Origin: Micromonospora okii
GTDB taxonomy: Bacteria; Actinomycetota; Actinomycetes; Mycobacteriales; Micromonosporaceae
Direction: 5' to 3'
Assembly: GCF_020884795.1 (NCBI RefSeq)
Contig: NZ_BBZF01000023.1
Coordinates: 62,001 to 126,000 of the forward strand
Length of the DNA stretch: 64,000 bases
The position numbers and the translations under genes are program-made. Of the stretch, positions 23,102 through 32,071 are shown one piece after another (the stretch's first letter is position 1; every line of letters begins with the position of its first letter). The notes beneath the pieces were generated by a model that saw only the letters and a list, made by a program, of their open reading frames with translations, had not been told where the DNA came from and searched no databases.

Positions 23102-23176
23102 AAAAACGCATGCTTGCATGTGAGCGGTGGTTCTGCTAGAAGGCCGCCTCGGCGGGCCGCCGGGGCTCCACGCGGG

Positions 23177-23434
23177 TCAGAGCAGCTTCGCCAGCGCCAC
23201 GGCGACCAGCAGGGTGAGCAGCACCAACCGGACCACCCGCCCCGCCGGGGGCTGCACCGGCCAGGTGGTCAGCAGCAGCGCGACCAGGGCGGCGGCCAGC
23301 GCCAGCAGCAGCACGCCACCGACCGGGCCCGGGGCGAACAGCCCCACCAGCACCAGCGCCAGCGCGACCAGGAAGACCGTCGTCGGGTTCGCCCGCGCCA
23401 ACCGGGCCGGCAGGGGGCGCTGCGTACGCTGCAT
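23177..23434 (-). CDS. Small two-helix membrane protein (DUF6703-like)
   Basis: 85-aa protein with a basic N-terminus (MQRTQRPLPARLARANPTT) and hydrophobic segments FLVALALVLVGLFA, VLLLALAAALVALLLT and VLLTLLVAVALA. No catalytic residues. Resembles a short actinobacterial membrane family; function unknown. It is divergent from the monooxygenase-like gene at 23461, 26 bp apart. Confidence 0.7.
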   Translation of the reverse strand: MQRTQRPLPARLARANPTTVFLVALALVLVGLFAPGPVGGVLLLALAAALVALLLTTWPVQPPAGRVVRLVLLTLLVAVALAKLL

Positions 23435-23460
23435 CCCTCAGACTCTACGAGGAGGACCCG

Positions 23461-23802
23461 GTGCTGGTCACCAATCGGTTCGTGGTCGACGAGGACGTCG
23501 CCCCCACCTTCACCGAACGCGCGCACGCCGCCCTCGCCGCGCTCGCCGCCCGCCCCGGCTACCTGCGCGGGGAACTGCTCAGGGCACTGGACGACCCGCG
23601 CCACTGGTGCCTGCTCACCGAGTGGGAGTCGGTCGGGACGTACCGGCGGGCGCTCGGCGGGTTCGACGTCAAGGTGCACGCCACGCCGCTGCTGGCCGAG
23701 TCGCTCGACGAGCCCTCCGCGTACGAGACGCTGGCCGACGCCGCCCCGGGCGGCCCCGTCACGGTCAACGCCAGCGATCGGGCCGCTGATCCGCTGCGCT
23801 GA
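23461..23802 (+). CDS. Antibiotic-biosynthesis-monooxygenase (ABM) family protein
   Basis: The 113-aa ferredoxin-like protein starts at GTG 23461 behind GAGGAGG. MLVTNRFVVDEDVAPTFTER, ALAARPGYLRGELLRALDDP and WCLLTEWESVGTYRRAL follow the ABM-fold pattern, a dimeric barrel used by cofactor-free monooxygenases, heme-degrading enzymes and others. No specific substrate can be assigned; it may be a stress-linked housekeeping protein rather than antibiotic related. Confidence 0.8.
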   Translation: MLVTNRFVVDEDVAPTFTERAHAALAALAARPGYLRGELLRALDDPRHWCLLTEWESVGTYRRALGGFDVKVHATPLLAESLDEPSAYETLADAAPGGPVTVNASDRAADPLR

Positions 23803-23826
23803 GCCGGCGGGCACTACCCTGCACCT

Positions 23827-24402
23827 ATGACCGCACCCGGACCGGCCGGTCCACCCCCGTACCCCGTGGCGCCCGGGCCGTCCGGCCCTCCGGCCCCCGG
23901 CGGGCCGCCGACGCCCCCGGAGCCGGGGGTGCCCGCGCCCCCGGCGGGCCCCGGGGTGGTCCCGCCGTTCGCCGCACCCCCCACCGAGGGGCGCAGCGCC
24001 CGCACCTGGCTCGGCCTCGGGGTCGGCGCGCTGGCCCTGCTGCTCTGCTGCGGCGGGGGCGGGGTCGCCGTCGTCGGCCTGGCGATCAGCAACATGGAGG
24101 CGATCCAGGAGCAGGGCCGCTCGGTGACCGACGACTACTACCGGGGCCTGGTCGAGCGGAAGTACGAGCAGTCGTACGACGCGCTCTGCGACGACGCCCA
24201 GCGGCGCGAGTCCCGGGCGGAGTTCGCCCGACGGGTCTCCGCCGAGCCGCGTATCGACTCGTACCGGGTGGGTGAGGTCGACCCCGTCGACCTCACCGTG
24301 CCGGTCTCGGTCACCTTCACCGGCGGCGGCCGGGCCGACCAGGAGGTCACCCTGGAGCCCGACGAGCAGACCGGCGCGATGGAGGTCTGCGGGGTGAGCT
24401 GA
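23827..24402 (+). CDS. Proline-rich membrane-anchored protein
   Basis: 191-aa protein. Residues 1-55 are a Pro/Gly/Ala-rich cytoplasmic tail, followed by a single helix (LGLGVGALALLLCCGGGGVAVVGLAI) and an extracytoplasmic domain of about 110 residues (DDYYRGLVERKYEQSYDALCDDAQRRES...). The outer domain resembles DUF4878/NTF2-like ligand-binding domains found in actinobacterial membrane proteins and has two cysteines. The exact function is unknown. Confidence 0.75.
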   Translation: MTAPGPAGPPPYPVAPGPSGPPAPGGPPTPPEPGVPAPPAGPGVVPPFAAPPTEGRSARTWLGLGVGALALLLCCGGGGVAVVGLAISNMEAIQEQGRSVTDDYYRGLVERKYEQSYDALCDDAQRRESRAEFARRVSAEPRIDSYRVGEVDPVDLTVPVSVTFTGGGRADQEVTLEPDEQTGAMEVCGVS

Positions 24403-24573
24403 CCGGCGGGCCCGCCCCGGCCCGGGCCCGGCCTGCCGAGGCTCGGCGGGGCGGCCCCCGCCCGCCCCGGTATTCTGCTGGGCTCGGGGCCCCCGCGGTC
24501 GTACCGTGAACCCCGCACCGACCGTTACATCCATATCTGCCCCCGCCGACCGCCAGCCGGCGTAGGAGGAAAC

Positions 24574-25953
<1,380 letters not shown>

Positions 25954-25955
25954 CG

Positions 25956-26010
25956 GTGTAAGGAAGGGCACCTTCTTAACGCATACGGTAGAGAAGGTGC
26001 CCCTTCTCAC
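25956..26010 (+). repeat. Dispersed palindromic element, copy C (covarying stem)
   Basis: Same ends and centre as the other copies (GTGTAAGGAAGGGC, TTAACGCAT, CTCAC), but the middle stem is changed on both sides: left CACCTTCT, right AGAAGGTG. The base pairing is kept although the sequence differs from copies A and B. It lies between the convergent genes ending at 25953 and 26025. Confidence 0.9.
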
Positions 26011-26024
26011 GCCGAGGCCCGGGC

Positions 26025-27101
26025 TCACGCGGCGGGCTCGGCGCGCCGGGCTGGTGCGGGGCTCGGGCCTGGCTCGGCGCGCCGGGCTGGTTCGGGGCCC
26101 GGGGTGGGCTCGGCGTGCGGCGCGGGCTCGGGGTGCGGGGTGAGTTCGGCGCGCGGGGCGGGGCGTACCCGGGTGGTGGCCCCGACGCCGCGCCGCGACT
26201 CGCAGGCGTCCTCCACGACGCGGCGGATGCGGCCGGGGTCCCGCCGGATCTGGGCCGGCGTGAAGTGCAGGATCAGCACCCCGTGCCGGCTCAGCTCGTT
26301 GTGCCGGTCCAGCGTCCGGGCCCAGTCGCCGGGGCTGAAGTGGTATTCCTGCGAGTCGACCTCCAGCGCCACCGCGGCGTCGACCAGGTAGGCGTCGGGG
26401 GTGGGCAGCGTTCCGCCGTCGCCGGCCAGCAGGCGTGGGTTCCACAGGATCTCCGGCAGCAGCCGGCTGCCGGCCAGGCACTCCCGCAGCTCGGCCTCCG
26501 GCGCCGACCGGGTGCCGTCGACGACCTCCGAGAACGCCTTGCGGACCAGCGCCGTGCGGCTGCGCCGCGCCCGGCGGATCTCCTCGTCGAGCGCGGGCAG
26601 GTCGGCGAAGCCGCGCTGCACGGCCTCGGCGACGATCGCGCGGACCGGGCGCAGGTGGCGCAGGTCGCGGGCCGCGTCGACCACGGCCCGCGCAGGCGAG
26701 CAGACCGCGTACAGCTCCGTGTGCCGGGCCTTCGCGTCGAGCGCGAGGGCGCGGGCGACGACCGCGTGACCGGACGACGAGCGTCGCGCGTGGTGCGGCA
26801 CGATCAGGTGTACGTCGTCGCTGCGCGGGCTGTACCGGAAGCCGTACCAGATCAGGGCGGCGATGCCGGTGAGCTGCGCCTGCGGGCCGGCGTAGAGGGC
26901 GGCGGAGATGCGCCGCTGCTCGTCGGTCAGCGTGCCGGTGAACAGCGCGTACGTCGCCGGCAGGACGCGCTGCCAGCGACCCCGCCGGGTCTGTCGGTAC
27001 AGGTGCATGTCGTCGAAGCCGGCAGCCAGCAGTTGGCTGCGGGTGACGATCTGCTGCTGGCGCTGCGCCGTGCGGTCCAGCTCGGGTGGGTGGTCGGTCA
27101 T
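26025..27101 (-). CDS. AbiEi-antitoxin-like / DUF559-like protein
   Basis: Protein of about 358 aa. The N-terminal winged-helix-like region (RQQQIVTRSQLLAAGFDDMHLYRQTRRGRW) resembles AbiEi antitoxin N-terminal domains. A C-terminal part has LPTPDAYLVDAAVALEVDSQEYHF and HGVLILHFTPAQIRRDP, similar to DUF559/Vsr-like PD-(D/E)xK folds. The last about 50 residues are a Pro/Glu/Ala repeat (A-E-P-T/A-P). No AbiEii-type toxin is adjacent, so a toxin-antitoxin role is unproven. ATG 27101 is chosen; ATG 27113 is possible. Confidence 0.7.
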   Translation of the reverse strand: MTDHPPELDRTAQRQQQIVTRSQLLAAGFDDMHLYRQTRRGRWQRVLPATYALFTGTLTDEQRRISAALYAGPQAQLTGIAALIWYGFRYSPRSDDVHLIVPHHARRSSSGHAVVARALALDAKARHTELYAVCSPARAVVDAARDLRHLRPVRAIVAEAVQRGFADLPALDEEIRRARRSRTALVRKAFSEVVDGTRSAPEAELRECLAGSRLLPEILWNPRLLAGDGGTLPTPDAYLVDAAVALEVDSQEYHFSPGDWARTLDRHNELSRHGVLILHFTPAQIRRDPGRIRRVVEDACESRRGVGATTRVRPAPRAELTPHPEPAPHAEPTPGPEPARRAEPGPSPAPARRAEPAA

Positions 27102-27213
27102 GGCTCGCAGCATGGGCGCGCCGACGACGCCGCGCCTGCCCGCCGCCGGGGCCTGTGGACGACGAGGGGCCCTGTAGACGACGCCCGCGTAGCGCGCCGA
27201 TGTGATATGTGCC

Positions 27214-27271
27214 GTGTTAACAGGGGGCCCCTGCTATGCAAAAGGCGTTAGGAAGGGGCCCTTCCTTACAC
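27214..27271 (-). repeat. Dispersed palindromic element, copy D (inverted)
   Basis: 58-bp copy in the opposite orientation: on the minus strand it begins GTGTAAGGAAGGGGCCC and ends CCCCTGTTAACAC. It ends 9 bp before the dus start, inside a divergent intergenic region rather than between convergent genes. Confidence 0.9.
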
Positions 27272-27279
27272 TTGGGCGC

Positions 27280-28458
27280 GTGAGTGGGAGTGGGGTCGGG
27301 GCGGGGAGCGGGCGCGGGCTGCGCATCGGGCGGCACGAGGTGTGGCCGCCGGTGGTGCTGGCGCCGATGGCCGGGATTACCAACGTCGGGTTCCGCCGGC
27401 TCTGCCGGGAGCAGGGCGGCGGCATCTACGTCTGCGAGATGATCACCACGGTCGCGCTGGTCGAGCGGAACCCGAAGACCCTGAGGATGATCGCCTTCGG
27501 CGACGACGAGAAGCCGCGCAGCCTCCAGCTCTACGGCACCGACCCGGAGATCACCGCCGCCGCCGTGCGGATCGTGGTGGAGAAGGACCTCGCCGACCAC
27601 ATCGACCTGAACTTCGGCTGCCCCGTCCCGAAGGTCACCCGCAAGGGCGGCGGGTCGGCCCTGCCCTGGCGGCGGCGGCTCTTCGCCCGGCTGGTGAGGG
27701 CCGCCGTGGCCGCCGCGTCGCCCGCCGGGGTGCCGGTCACGGTGAAGATGCGCAAGGGCATCGACGACGACCACCTGACGTACGTCGAGGCGGGGCTCGC
27801 CGCCCAGGACGCCGGGGTGGCGGCGGTCGCCCTGCACGGGCGCACGGCCGCGCAGCGCTACTCGGGCACCGCCGACTGGGACGCCATCGCCACCCTCAAG
27901 CAGGCCCTCGACGTGCCGGTGCTCGGCAACGGCGACATCTGGGAGGCCGACGACGCGCTGCGGATGGTCGCGCACACGGGCGTCGACGGCGTGGTGGTCG
28001 GGCGGGGGTGCCTCGGCCGGCCGTGGCTCTTCGCCGACCTGGAGGCCGCGTTCGACGGCCGGACGGAGCGGCGGCTGCCCACCCTCGGCGAGGTGGCGTC
28101 GACCATGCGCCGGCACGCCGAGCTGCTGGTCGACCAGTTCGTGGCGGGGGCCCGGAACCCGGCCCGGGGCGAGCGGGACGGCTGCACCGACTTCCGCAAG
28201 CACGTCGCCTGGTACCTCAAGGGCTTCCCGGTCGGCAGCGAGCTGCGCCGCTCCCTCGCCATGATCGAGAGCCTGGCCCAGCTCGACGACCTGCTCGGCA
28301 AGCTCGACCCGACCGAGCCGTTCCCGGTGGCGACGTTGGGCCAGCCGCGCGGCCGGACCAACTCGCCCGGCAAGGTCTTCCTGCCCGACGGCTGGCTGGC
28401 CAGCCGGGACGACGACACCGTCCCCGAGGGCGCGGAACTGGACGACTCCGGCGGCTGA
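27280..28458 (+). CDS. dus: tRNA-dihydrouridine synthase (DusB-like)
   Basis: FMN enzyme reducing uridines in tRNA D-loops; 392 aa. Seen: VVLAPMAGITNVGFRRLCRE at the FMN site, HIDLNFGCPVPKVTRKGGGSAL, GVPVTVKMRKGIDDDH, VAALHGRTAAQRYSG and VLGNGDIWEADD. The C-terminal extension includes TDFRKHVAWYLKGFP. GTG 27280 gives a short N-terminus; GTG 27292 is an alternative. Which uridine is modified cannot be told. Confidence 0.93.
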   Translation: MSGSGVGAGSGRGLRIGRHEVWPPVVLAPMAGITNVGFRRLCREQGGGIYVCEMITTVALVERNPKTLRMIAFGDDEKPRSLQLYGTDPEITAAAVRIVVEKDLADHIDLNFGCPVPKVTRKGGGSALPWRRRLFARLVRAAVAAASPAGVPVTVKMRKGIDDDHLTYVEAGLAAQDAGVAAVALHGRTAAQRYSGTADWDAIATLKQALDVPVLGNGDIWEADDALRMVAHTGVDGVVVGRGCLGRPWLFADLEAAFDGRTERRLPTLGEVASTMRRHAELLVDQFVAGARNPARGERDGCTDFRKHVAWYLKGFPVGSELRRSLAMIESLAQLDDLLGKLDPTEPFPVATLGQPRGRTNSPGKVFLPDGWLASRDDDTVPEGAELDDSGG

Positions 28459-28467
28459 CGCGAAGAA

Positions 28468-28502
28468 AAAGGGCCCGACCCCTTGTGGGGGTCGGGCCCT
28501 TT
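28468..28502. terminator. Bidirectional terminator between dus and C39 gene
   Basis: AAAGGGCCCGACCCC pairs with GGGGTCGGGCCCTTT around a TTGT loop. Flanking A- and T-runs on both sides fit a two-way intrinsic terminator between converging genes. Confidence 0.95.
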
Positions 28503-28516
28503 GGTGTTCGTGTGGG

Positions 28517-29173
28517 TCAGGAGGTGCTGTAGCCGCGGGTGGCGATCCAGTCGGCGAGGTTGTCGACGGTGATGCGGTAGGAGGCGGTGTTGGGGTCGGC
28601 GGAGTCGGCGATGGTGACGGTGTTGCCGTTGTCTTGGTAGCCGACGACGCTGATGTAGTGGCCGCCTTCGAAGGAGTGGGTGTTGCCGTCGGTGTCGGTG
28701 GCGGTGCCGGCGATGTTGGCGACCACGGCGCGGCCGTCGTCGACGGTGCGGACGATGTCGGCGCGCAGGGTGTCGGTCTGCTTGGTGTCGGCGTCGGGGT
28801 TGCTGATCTCGACGGAGCGGTAGTTCTTGCCGGTCTCCTTGTGCAGGACGGGGGTGATGTCGTTGATGCTGTTGGTGCCGGCCTCGGTGGTGCCCATCTG
28901 CTTGGCCATGGCGTCGACGTCGATGTTCTTGCCGACGACGCTCAGGGCGTTGCGGGCGGCGGCGGGGCCGCAGTAGTAGAAGTTGGGCTGGGCCTCGTAG
29001 CGCACGTTCAGTTCGCGCTCGCCGTGGCCCTTGCGGTCGGTGGTGACCGCGGCGGTGTGGGGCTTGTCGGCGGGGGCGGCGTGGGCGGCGATGGCGGGGC
29101 CGGCGATGCCGCCGGCGGTGGCGGCGATGCCGGCGACGGTCAGGGTGCTCTTGCGGATCAGATCGGTACGCAT
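28517..29173 (-). CDS. Secreted C39-like peptidase-fold protein
   Basis: 218-aa exported protein. MRTDLIRKSTLTVAGIAATAG...AAHAAP is a signal peptide. The mature part has a papain-like C39 arrangement: catalytic-type Cys in FYYCGPAAARNAL, His in GGHYISVVGY and Asp in IADSADP. Such proteins are common secreted proteins in Micromonospora and Streptomyces; whether it cleaves leader peptides or has another role is unknown, and no ABC transporter or precursor peptide is nearby. ATG 29173 follows GAGGAG by 9 bases. Confidence 0.85.
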   Translation of the reverse strand: MRTDLIRKSTLTVAGIAATAGGIAGPAIAAHAAPADKPHTAAVTTDRKGHGERELNVRYEAQPNFYYCGPAAARNALSVVGKNIDVDAMAKQMGTTEAGTNSINDITPVLHKETGKNYRSVEISNPDADTKQTDTLRADIVRTVDDGRAVVANIAGTATDTDGNTHSFEGGHYISVVGYQDNGNTVTIADSADPNTASYRITVDNLADWIATRGYSTS

Positions 29174-29614
29174 GGTGACGAACTCCTCTGGTCGGGGGAC
29201 ACACGACACACGGCGCTTGCACGCCACGCGCGAGGGGGATGTCGAGGGGAACGACCCCGGCGATCGCGGGGGACCTGCTCGGGCGTCCGGGGGGGTGTAA
29301 CCATCCGGGGGCCGGGCCCATTCCGGGGGCCTGCCGGCCGCCGACCTGGGGCATGGTGCTCACCCGTGGGCGGGCGGTGCTCACCCGTGGACCCTGTACA
29401 ACGCCCCGGCCCGGCCCACGATTCCGCCACCGGGGTGGCCCCGGCCACGGGATCCCGAGGGGCATACCGGACAACGGCCCCGGGCCGCCGCACACGCCAC
29501 GCCGCGCCCAAGGCTCACGAAACGGCCTCGTCCGCCCGGTGGGCACCGGCCGGGCGGGACGTCGCCGGGGCCACCGGGCGGGGCGAGCATTGCCGCCCGG
29601 GTGCGCTGGCCGGG
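29174..29614. other. Intergenic stretch without a supported gene
   Basis: About 440 bp between the C39 start and a gene remnant. It must hold the C39 promoter. A 15-bp direct repeat GGTGCTCACCCGTGG occurs twice at about 29354-29391. No ORF with a ribosome site or plausible protein is seen. Confidence 0.6.
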
Positions 29615-29740
29615 TCAGGCCGCCGTGGGCACCTTGTCCAGGAAACCGTGCACGGCGCGCACCCGGCCGTCCGGGTCGCAGACCGCCACGTCGAAGCCGA
29701 CGACCACCGAGTCGCCGCCGAGCCGCTCGGCCGGCAGGTC
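29615..29740 (-). pseudogene. Remnant of an NTF2/SnoaL-like protein, C-terminal part
   Basis: The minus frame reads SVVVGFDVAVCDPDGRVRAV then HGFLDKVPTAA before a TGA stop. This resembles the C-terminal strands of a nuclear-transport-factor-2-like (SnoaL-type) protein. Upstream on this strand the frame stays open, but the sequence stops looking like NTF2 and becomes antisense to another remnant. The N-terminal two-thirds are missing, so this is a truncated gene. Confidence 0.6.
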
Positions 29741-30013
29741 GAGCTGACCGGCGACGCCGAGCTGGCCGCCCTGGAGGCGGAGCTGCGCGGCTACCCGTGC
29801 GACAGCCCGGAACCGGAGGTCGAGCTGCCCGGCCCGGGCGAGATCGTGGTGCCGCTGCGGCTGCGCCACGAGTCCGGCGAGCTGGTCTTCCTCGGCACCA
29901 TCGCGACGTTCGGCACGCCCCTGGACGTCACCCTGGCCGAGTTGTCCATCGAGTCGTTCTACCCGGCCGACGAGCACACCGCGTCGGTGCTGCGCGACCG
30001 CGCACGGCACTAA
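29728..30013 (+). pseudogene. Remnant of a regulator-like protein, C-terminal part
   Basis: The plus frame encodes ELAALEAELRGYPCDSPEP, IVVPLRLRHESGELVFLG, TIATFGTPLDVTLAELSIESF and YPADEHTASVLRD, ending at TAA 30013. This looks like the C-terminal ligand-domain end of an actinobacterial HTH regulator; the family name is uncertain. No start codon, ribosome site or HTH precedes it; upstream sequence is antisense to the NTF2-like remnant. The stop overlaps the GH20 stop region by 4 bp. Confidence 0.6.
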
Positions 30014-31758
30014 CGGACCGGGTCGGGCTGGGTGGGCACCGGGCGCGCGGGCCGCCGTTCGCCGCCGGCCCGCGCGGCCGGCCAGGGCACCTCCGGGGAG
30101 GGGTGGAAGCCGATGCCGGCGGCGCTCCAGCGGGGGCCGTGCCCGGCGAGCCGTTCGCGGAAGTCGGCCCAGTCGTGGGTACGCCGGGGTGACCAGGCCA
30201 GCTCGGCGAGGGCGGGCAGCCGGGGGAAGAGCATGAACTCGACCTCGGCCAGCGAGGTCACCCACTCGGTCCAGAGCGGGGCCTCCACGCCGAGCACCGC
30301 GTCGGCGGGCACGCCGGCCAGGTGCGCCCCCGGGTCCCAGTCGTACGCCCGCGCCACCTCGATCATCCCCGCCCAGTCGTGCCCGATCGGGGTCTCCGGG
30401 GTGTACCGCATGTCCAGGTAGGCGCGGTCGGCGGGGGAGAGGATCAGCCGGGCCCCGCGCCGGACGGCCTCGGCGACCACCGCCGGGTCTTCGGCCGGGG
30501 CGCCCCACCACTGCAGCACGCGCCCGTCGAGGTGCGCGGCCGGGGCGATCTGGTGCCAGCCGACCACCGTCTTGCCGGTGCCGGCGACGATCTCCTGTAC
30601 CCGCTCCACGAACCGGGCGTACGCGTCGGCCGGCAGGTTGAGCGCCTCGTCGCCGCCGATGTGCAGCCACGGCCCGGGGGTGAGCGCGGCCACCTCGCCG
30701 AGCACGTCGGCCGCGAGGGCGTACACGCGCTCGTCGGCGGGGTCGAGGTAGCTGAAGCCGACCTCGATGCCGGTGTACGGCGGCGGCGCGACCCCGCCCG
30801 GCGCGAGCTCCGGGTGGGCGGTCAGCACCGCGTTGGTGTGCCCGGGCAGGTCGATCTCCGGCACGACCGTGATGTGCCGGCGGGCGGCGTAGGAGACGAT
30901 GCGCCGGTAGTCGGACGCCGTGTACCAGCCGCCGGGGCCGCCGCCGACCTGCGTCGCCCCGCCCACGGTGGCCAGCCGGGGCCGGGAGTCGACGGCGATG
31001 CGCCAGCCCTGGTCGTCGGTGAGGTGCAGGTGCAGGTGGTTGAGCTTGTACCGGGAGAGGTGGTCGATCACCCGCAGCACGTCGGCGACGCCGAAGAAGT
31101 GCCGCGCCACGTCGAGCATCGCGCCCCGGTAGGGGAAGCGGGGCCGGTCGACGACCGTCCCGCCGGGCACCGCCCAGCGCCCGTCGACCGGGGTGGTGCT
31201 CTCGACGGCCGGGGGCAGGAGCTGGCGGAGGGTCTGCACGCCGTGCAGGAGGCCGGCCGGGGTGGCGGCGGTGATCCGTACCGCGTCGGGGGTCACGTCG
31301 AGCCGGTAGCCCTCCGCGCCGAGCGCGGCGGCGGGCGCGGGGTCGGCGTCGGTGCGGGTGGGCCCGCCCAGCAGCAGGACCAGGCCGTCGCCCGGCAGCG
31401 GGGCGTCGGCGACCGGGAGCGGGTAGCCGGTGGCGGGCCGGAGCAGGGCGGCGAGCTGCTCGGCGACGTCCCGGGCGGCCGGGTCGGGGCTGACCCGCAC
31501 GGCCGCGTCGGCGGGCAGCGTGAAGTCGGCCGCCGGGTCGGGCGCGACGTGCTCCGGGGCGGGGACCACGTCGCCCAGCCGGGCCGGGGACGGCGGCGCG
31601 AGCCGGCCGTCGGCGCTGGCCGGCCCGGGGGCGGCCGGCCCGGCGGCGGTCGCTTCGGCGGTGGCCCGCTCGGCGACGGCCGCCTCGGCGGCGGGGCGGG
31701 CGGTCGGGACGGGCGGCTCGCCGCCGGTCTCGGGCAGGGGGGAGGGGGTGGGCGGCAC
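30010..31758 (-). CDS. Family 20 beta-N-acetylhexosaminidase
   Basis: 582-aa GH20 enzyme removing terminal N-acetylhexosamines from chitin or glycan fragments. Domains: a Pro/Ala-rich start, a GH20b-like domain (about 80-190), and the GH20 barrel from about 195. Seen: FPYRGAMLDVARHFF, LNHLHLHLTDDQGWR, VVPEIDLPGHTNAVL and the catalytic Asp-Glu pair in WLHIGGDEALNLP. GTG 31758 is chosen because GGGAG lies 8 bases upstream; TTG 31797 is the longer option. No signal peptide is evident, so it is probably cytoplasmic. Confidence 0.92.
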   Translation of the reverse strand: MPPTPSPLPETGGEPPVPTARPAAEAAVAERATAEATAAGPAAPGPASADGRLAPPSPARLGDVVPAPEHVAPDPAADFTLPADAAVRVSPDPAARDVAEQLAALLRPATGYPLPVADAPLPGDGLVLLLGGPTRTDADPAPAAALGAEGYRLDVTPDAVRITAATPAGLLHGVQTLRQLLPPAVESTTPVDGRWAVPGGTVVDRPRFPYRGAMLDVARHFFGVADVLRVIDHLSRYKLNHLHLHLTDDQGWRIAVDSRPRLATVGGATQVGGGPGGWYTASDYRRIVSYAARRHITVVPEIDLPGHTNAVLTAHPELAPGGVAPPPYTGIEVGFSYLDPADERVYALAADVLGEVAALTPGPWLHIGGDEALNLPADAYARFVERVQEIVAGTGKTVVGWHQIAPAAHLDGRVLQWWGAPAEDPAVVAEAVRRGARLILSPADRAYLDMRYTPETPIGHDWAGMIEVARAYDWDPGAHLAGVPADAVLGVEAPLWTEWVTSLAEVEFMLFPRLPALAELAWSPRRTHDWADFRERLAGHGPRWSAAGIGFHPSPEVPWPAARAGGERRPARPVPTQPDPVR

Positions 31759-32071
31759 GGCGGCGGCTCCCGGGTGTATTCGCGGGGGATCTGGCAAGGG
31801 GAAGGTTCGACGAGACCAGCGACGCCGTCAAGGGTGCGAGGAGGAGAAGGGTGCGTGATCCTGCGCGTGGAAGCGGTCCCAGATACCCGTACGAACGCGG
31901 ACAGTCGTGACTGCTGTGCCAATTGTCACCGAACGGTCCCGGTCGGCGCGGCGGTCGCTTAACCTTCGCCCACCGACCAAAGCTGAACCGGGATTACCGG
32001 AGGTCAGCGCCGGGGTAATGAAGAACTGAACCTTCGTTAAGTGTCAATGCCGACGCGCGTGGGAGGCTCTG
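31759..32071. other. Divergent promoter region of GH20 and ppdK
   Basis: About 310 bp between two divergent genes. The part near ppdK (32020-32050) is less GC-rich, and GGGAGG at 32060 is the ppdK ribosome site. I cannot place promoter hexamers with confidence and see no further gene. Confidence 0.5.

Noticed and set aside
24403..24573. T-box leader for glyS
   Set aside because: No T-box consensus sequence or specifier-loop pattern could be seen.
26025..27101. AbiE-type toxin-antitoxin system
   Set aside because: Only an AbiEi-like N-terminus is present and no AbiEii nucleotidyltransferase is adjacent; kept as a single gene of unknown function.
28517..29173. Bacteriocin-processing C39 transporter system
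   Set aside because: The protein is a secreted single domain with no ABC transporter and no double-glycine precursor peptide nearby.
28634..29700. Plus-strand Val/Gly-rich ORF antisense to the C39 gene
   Set aside because: Low-complexity shadow; only its last about 95 codons (after about 29728) look like a real protein and are reported as a remnant.
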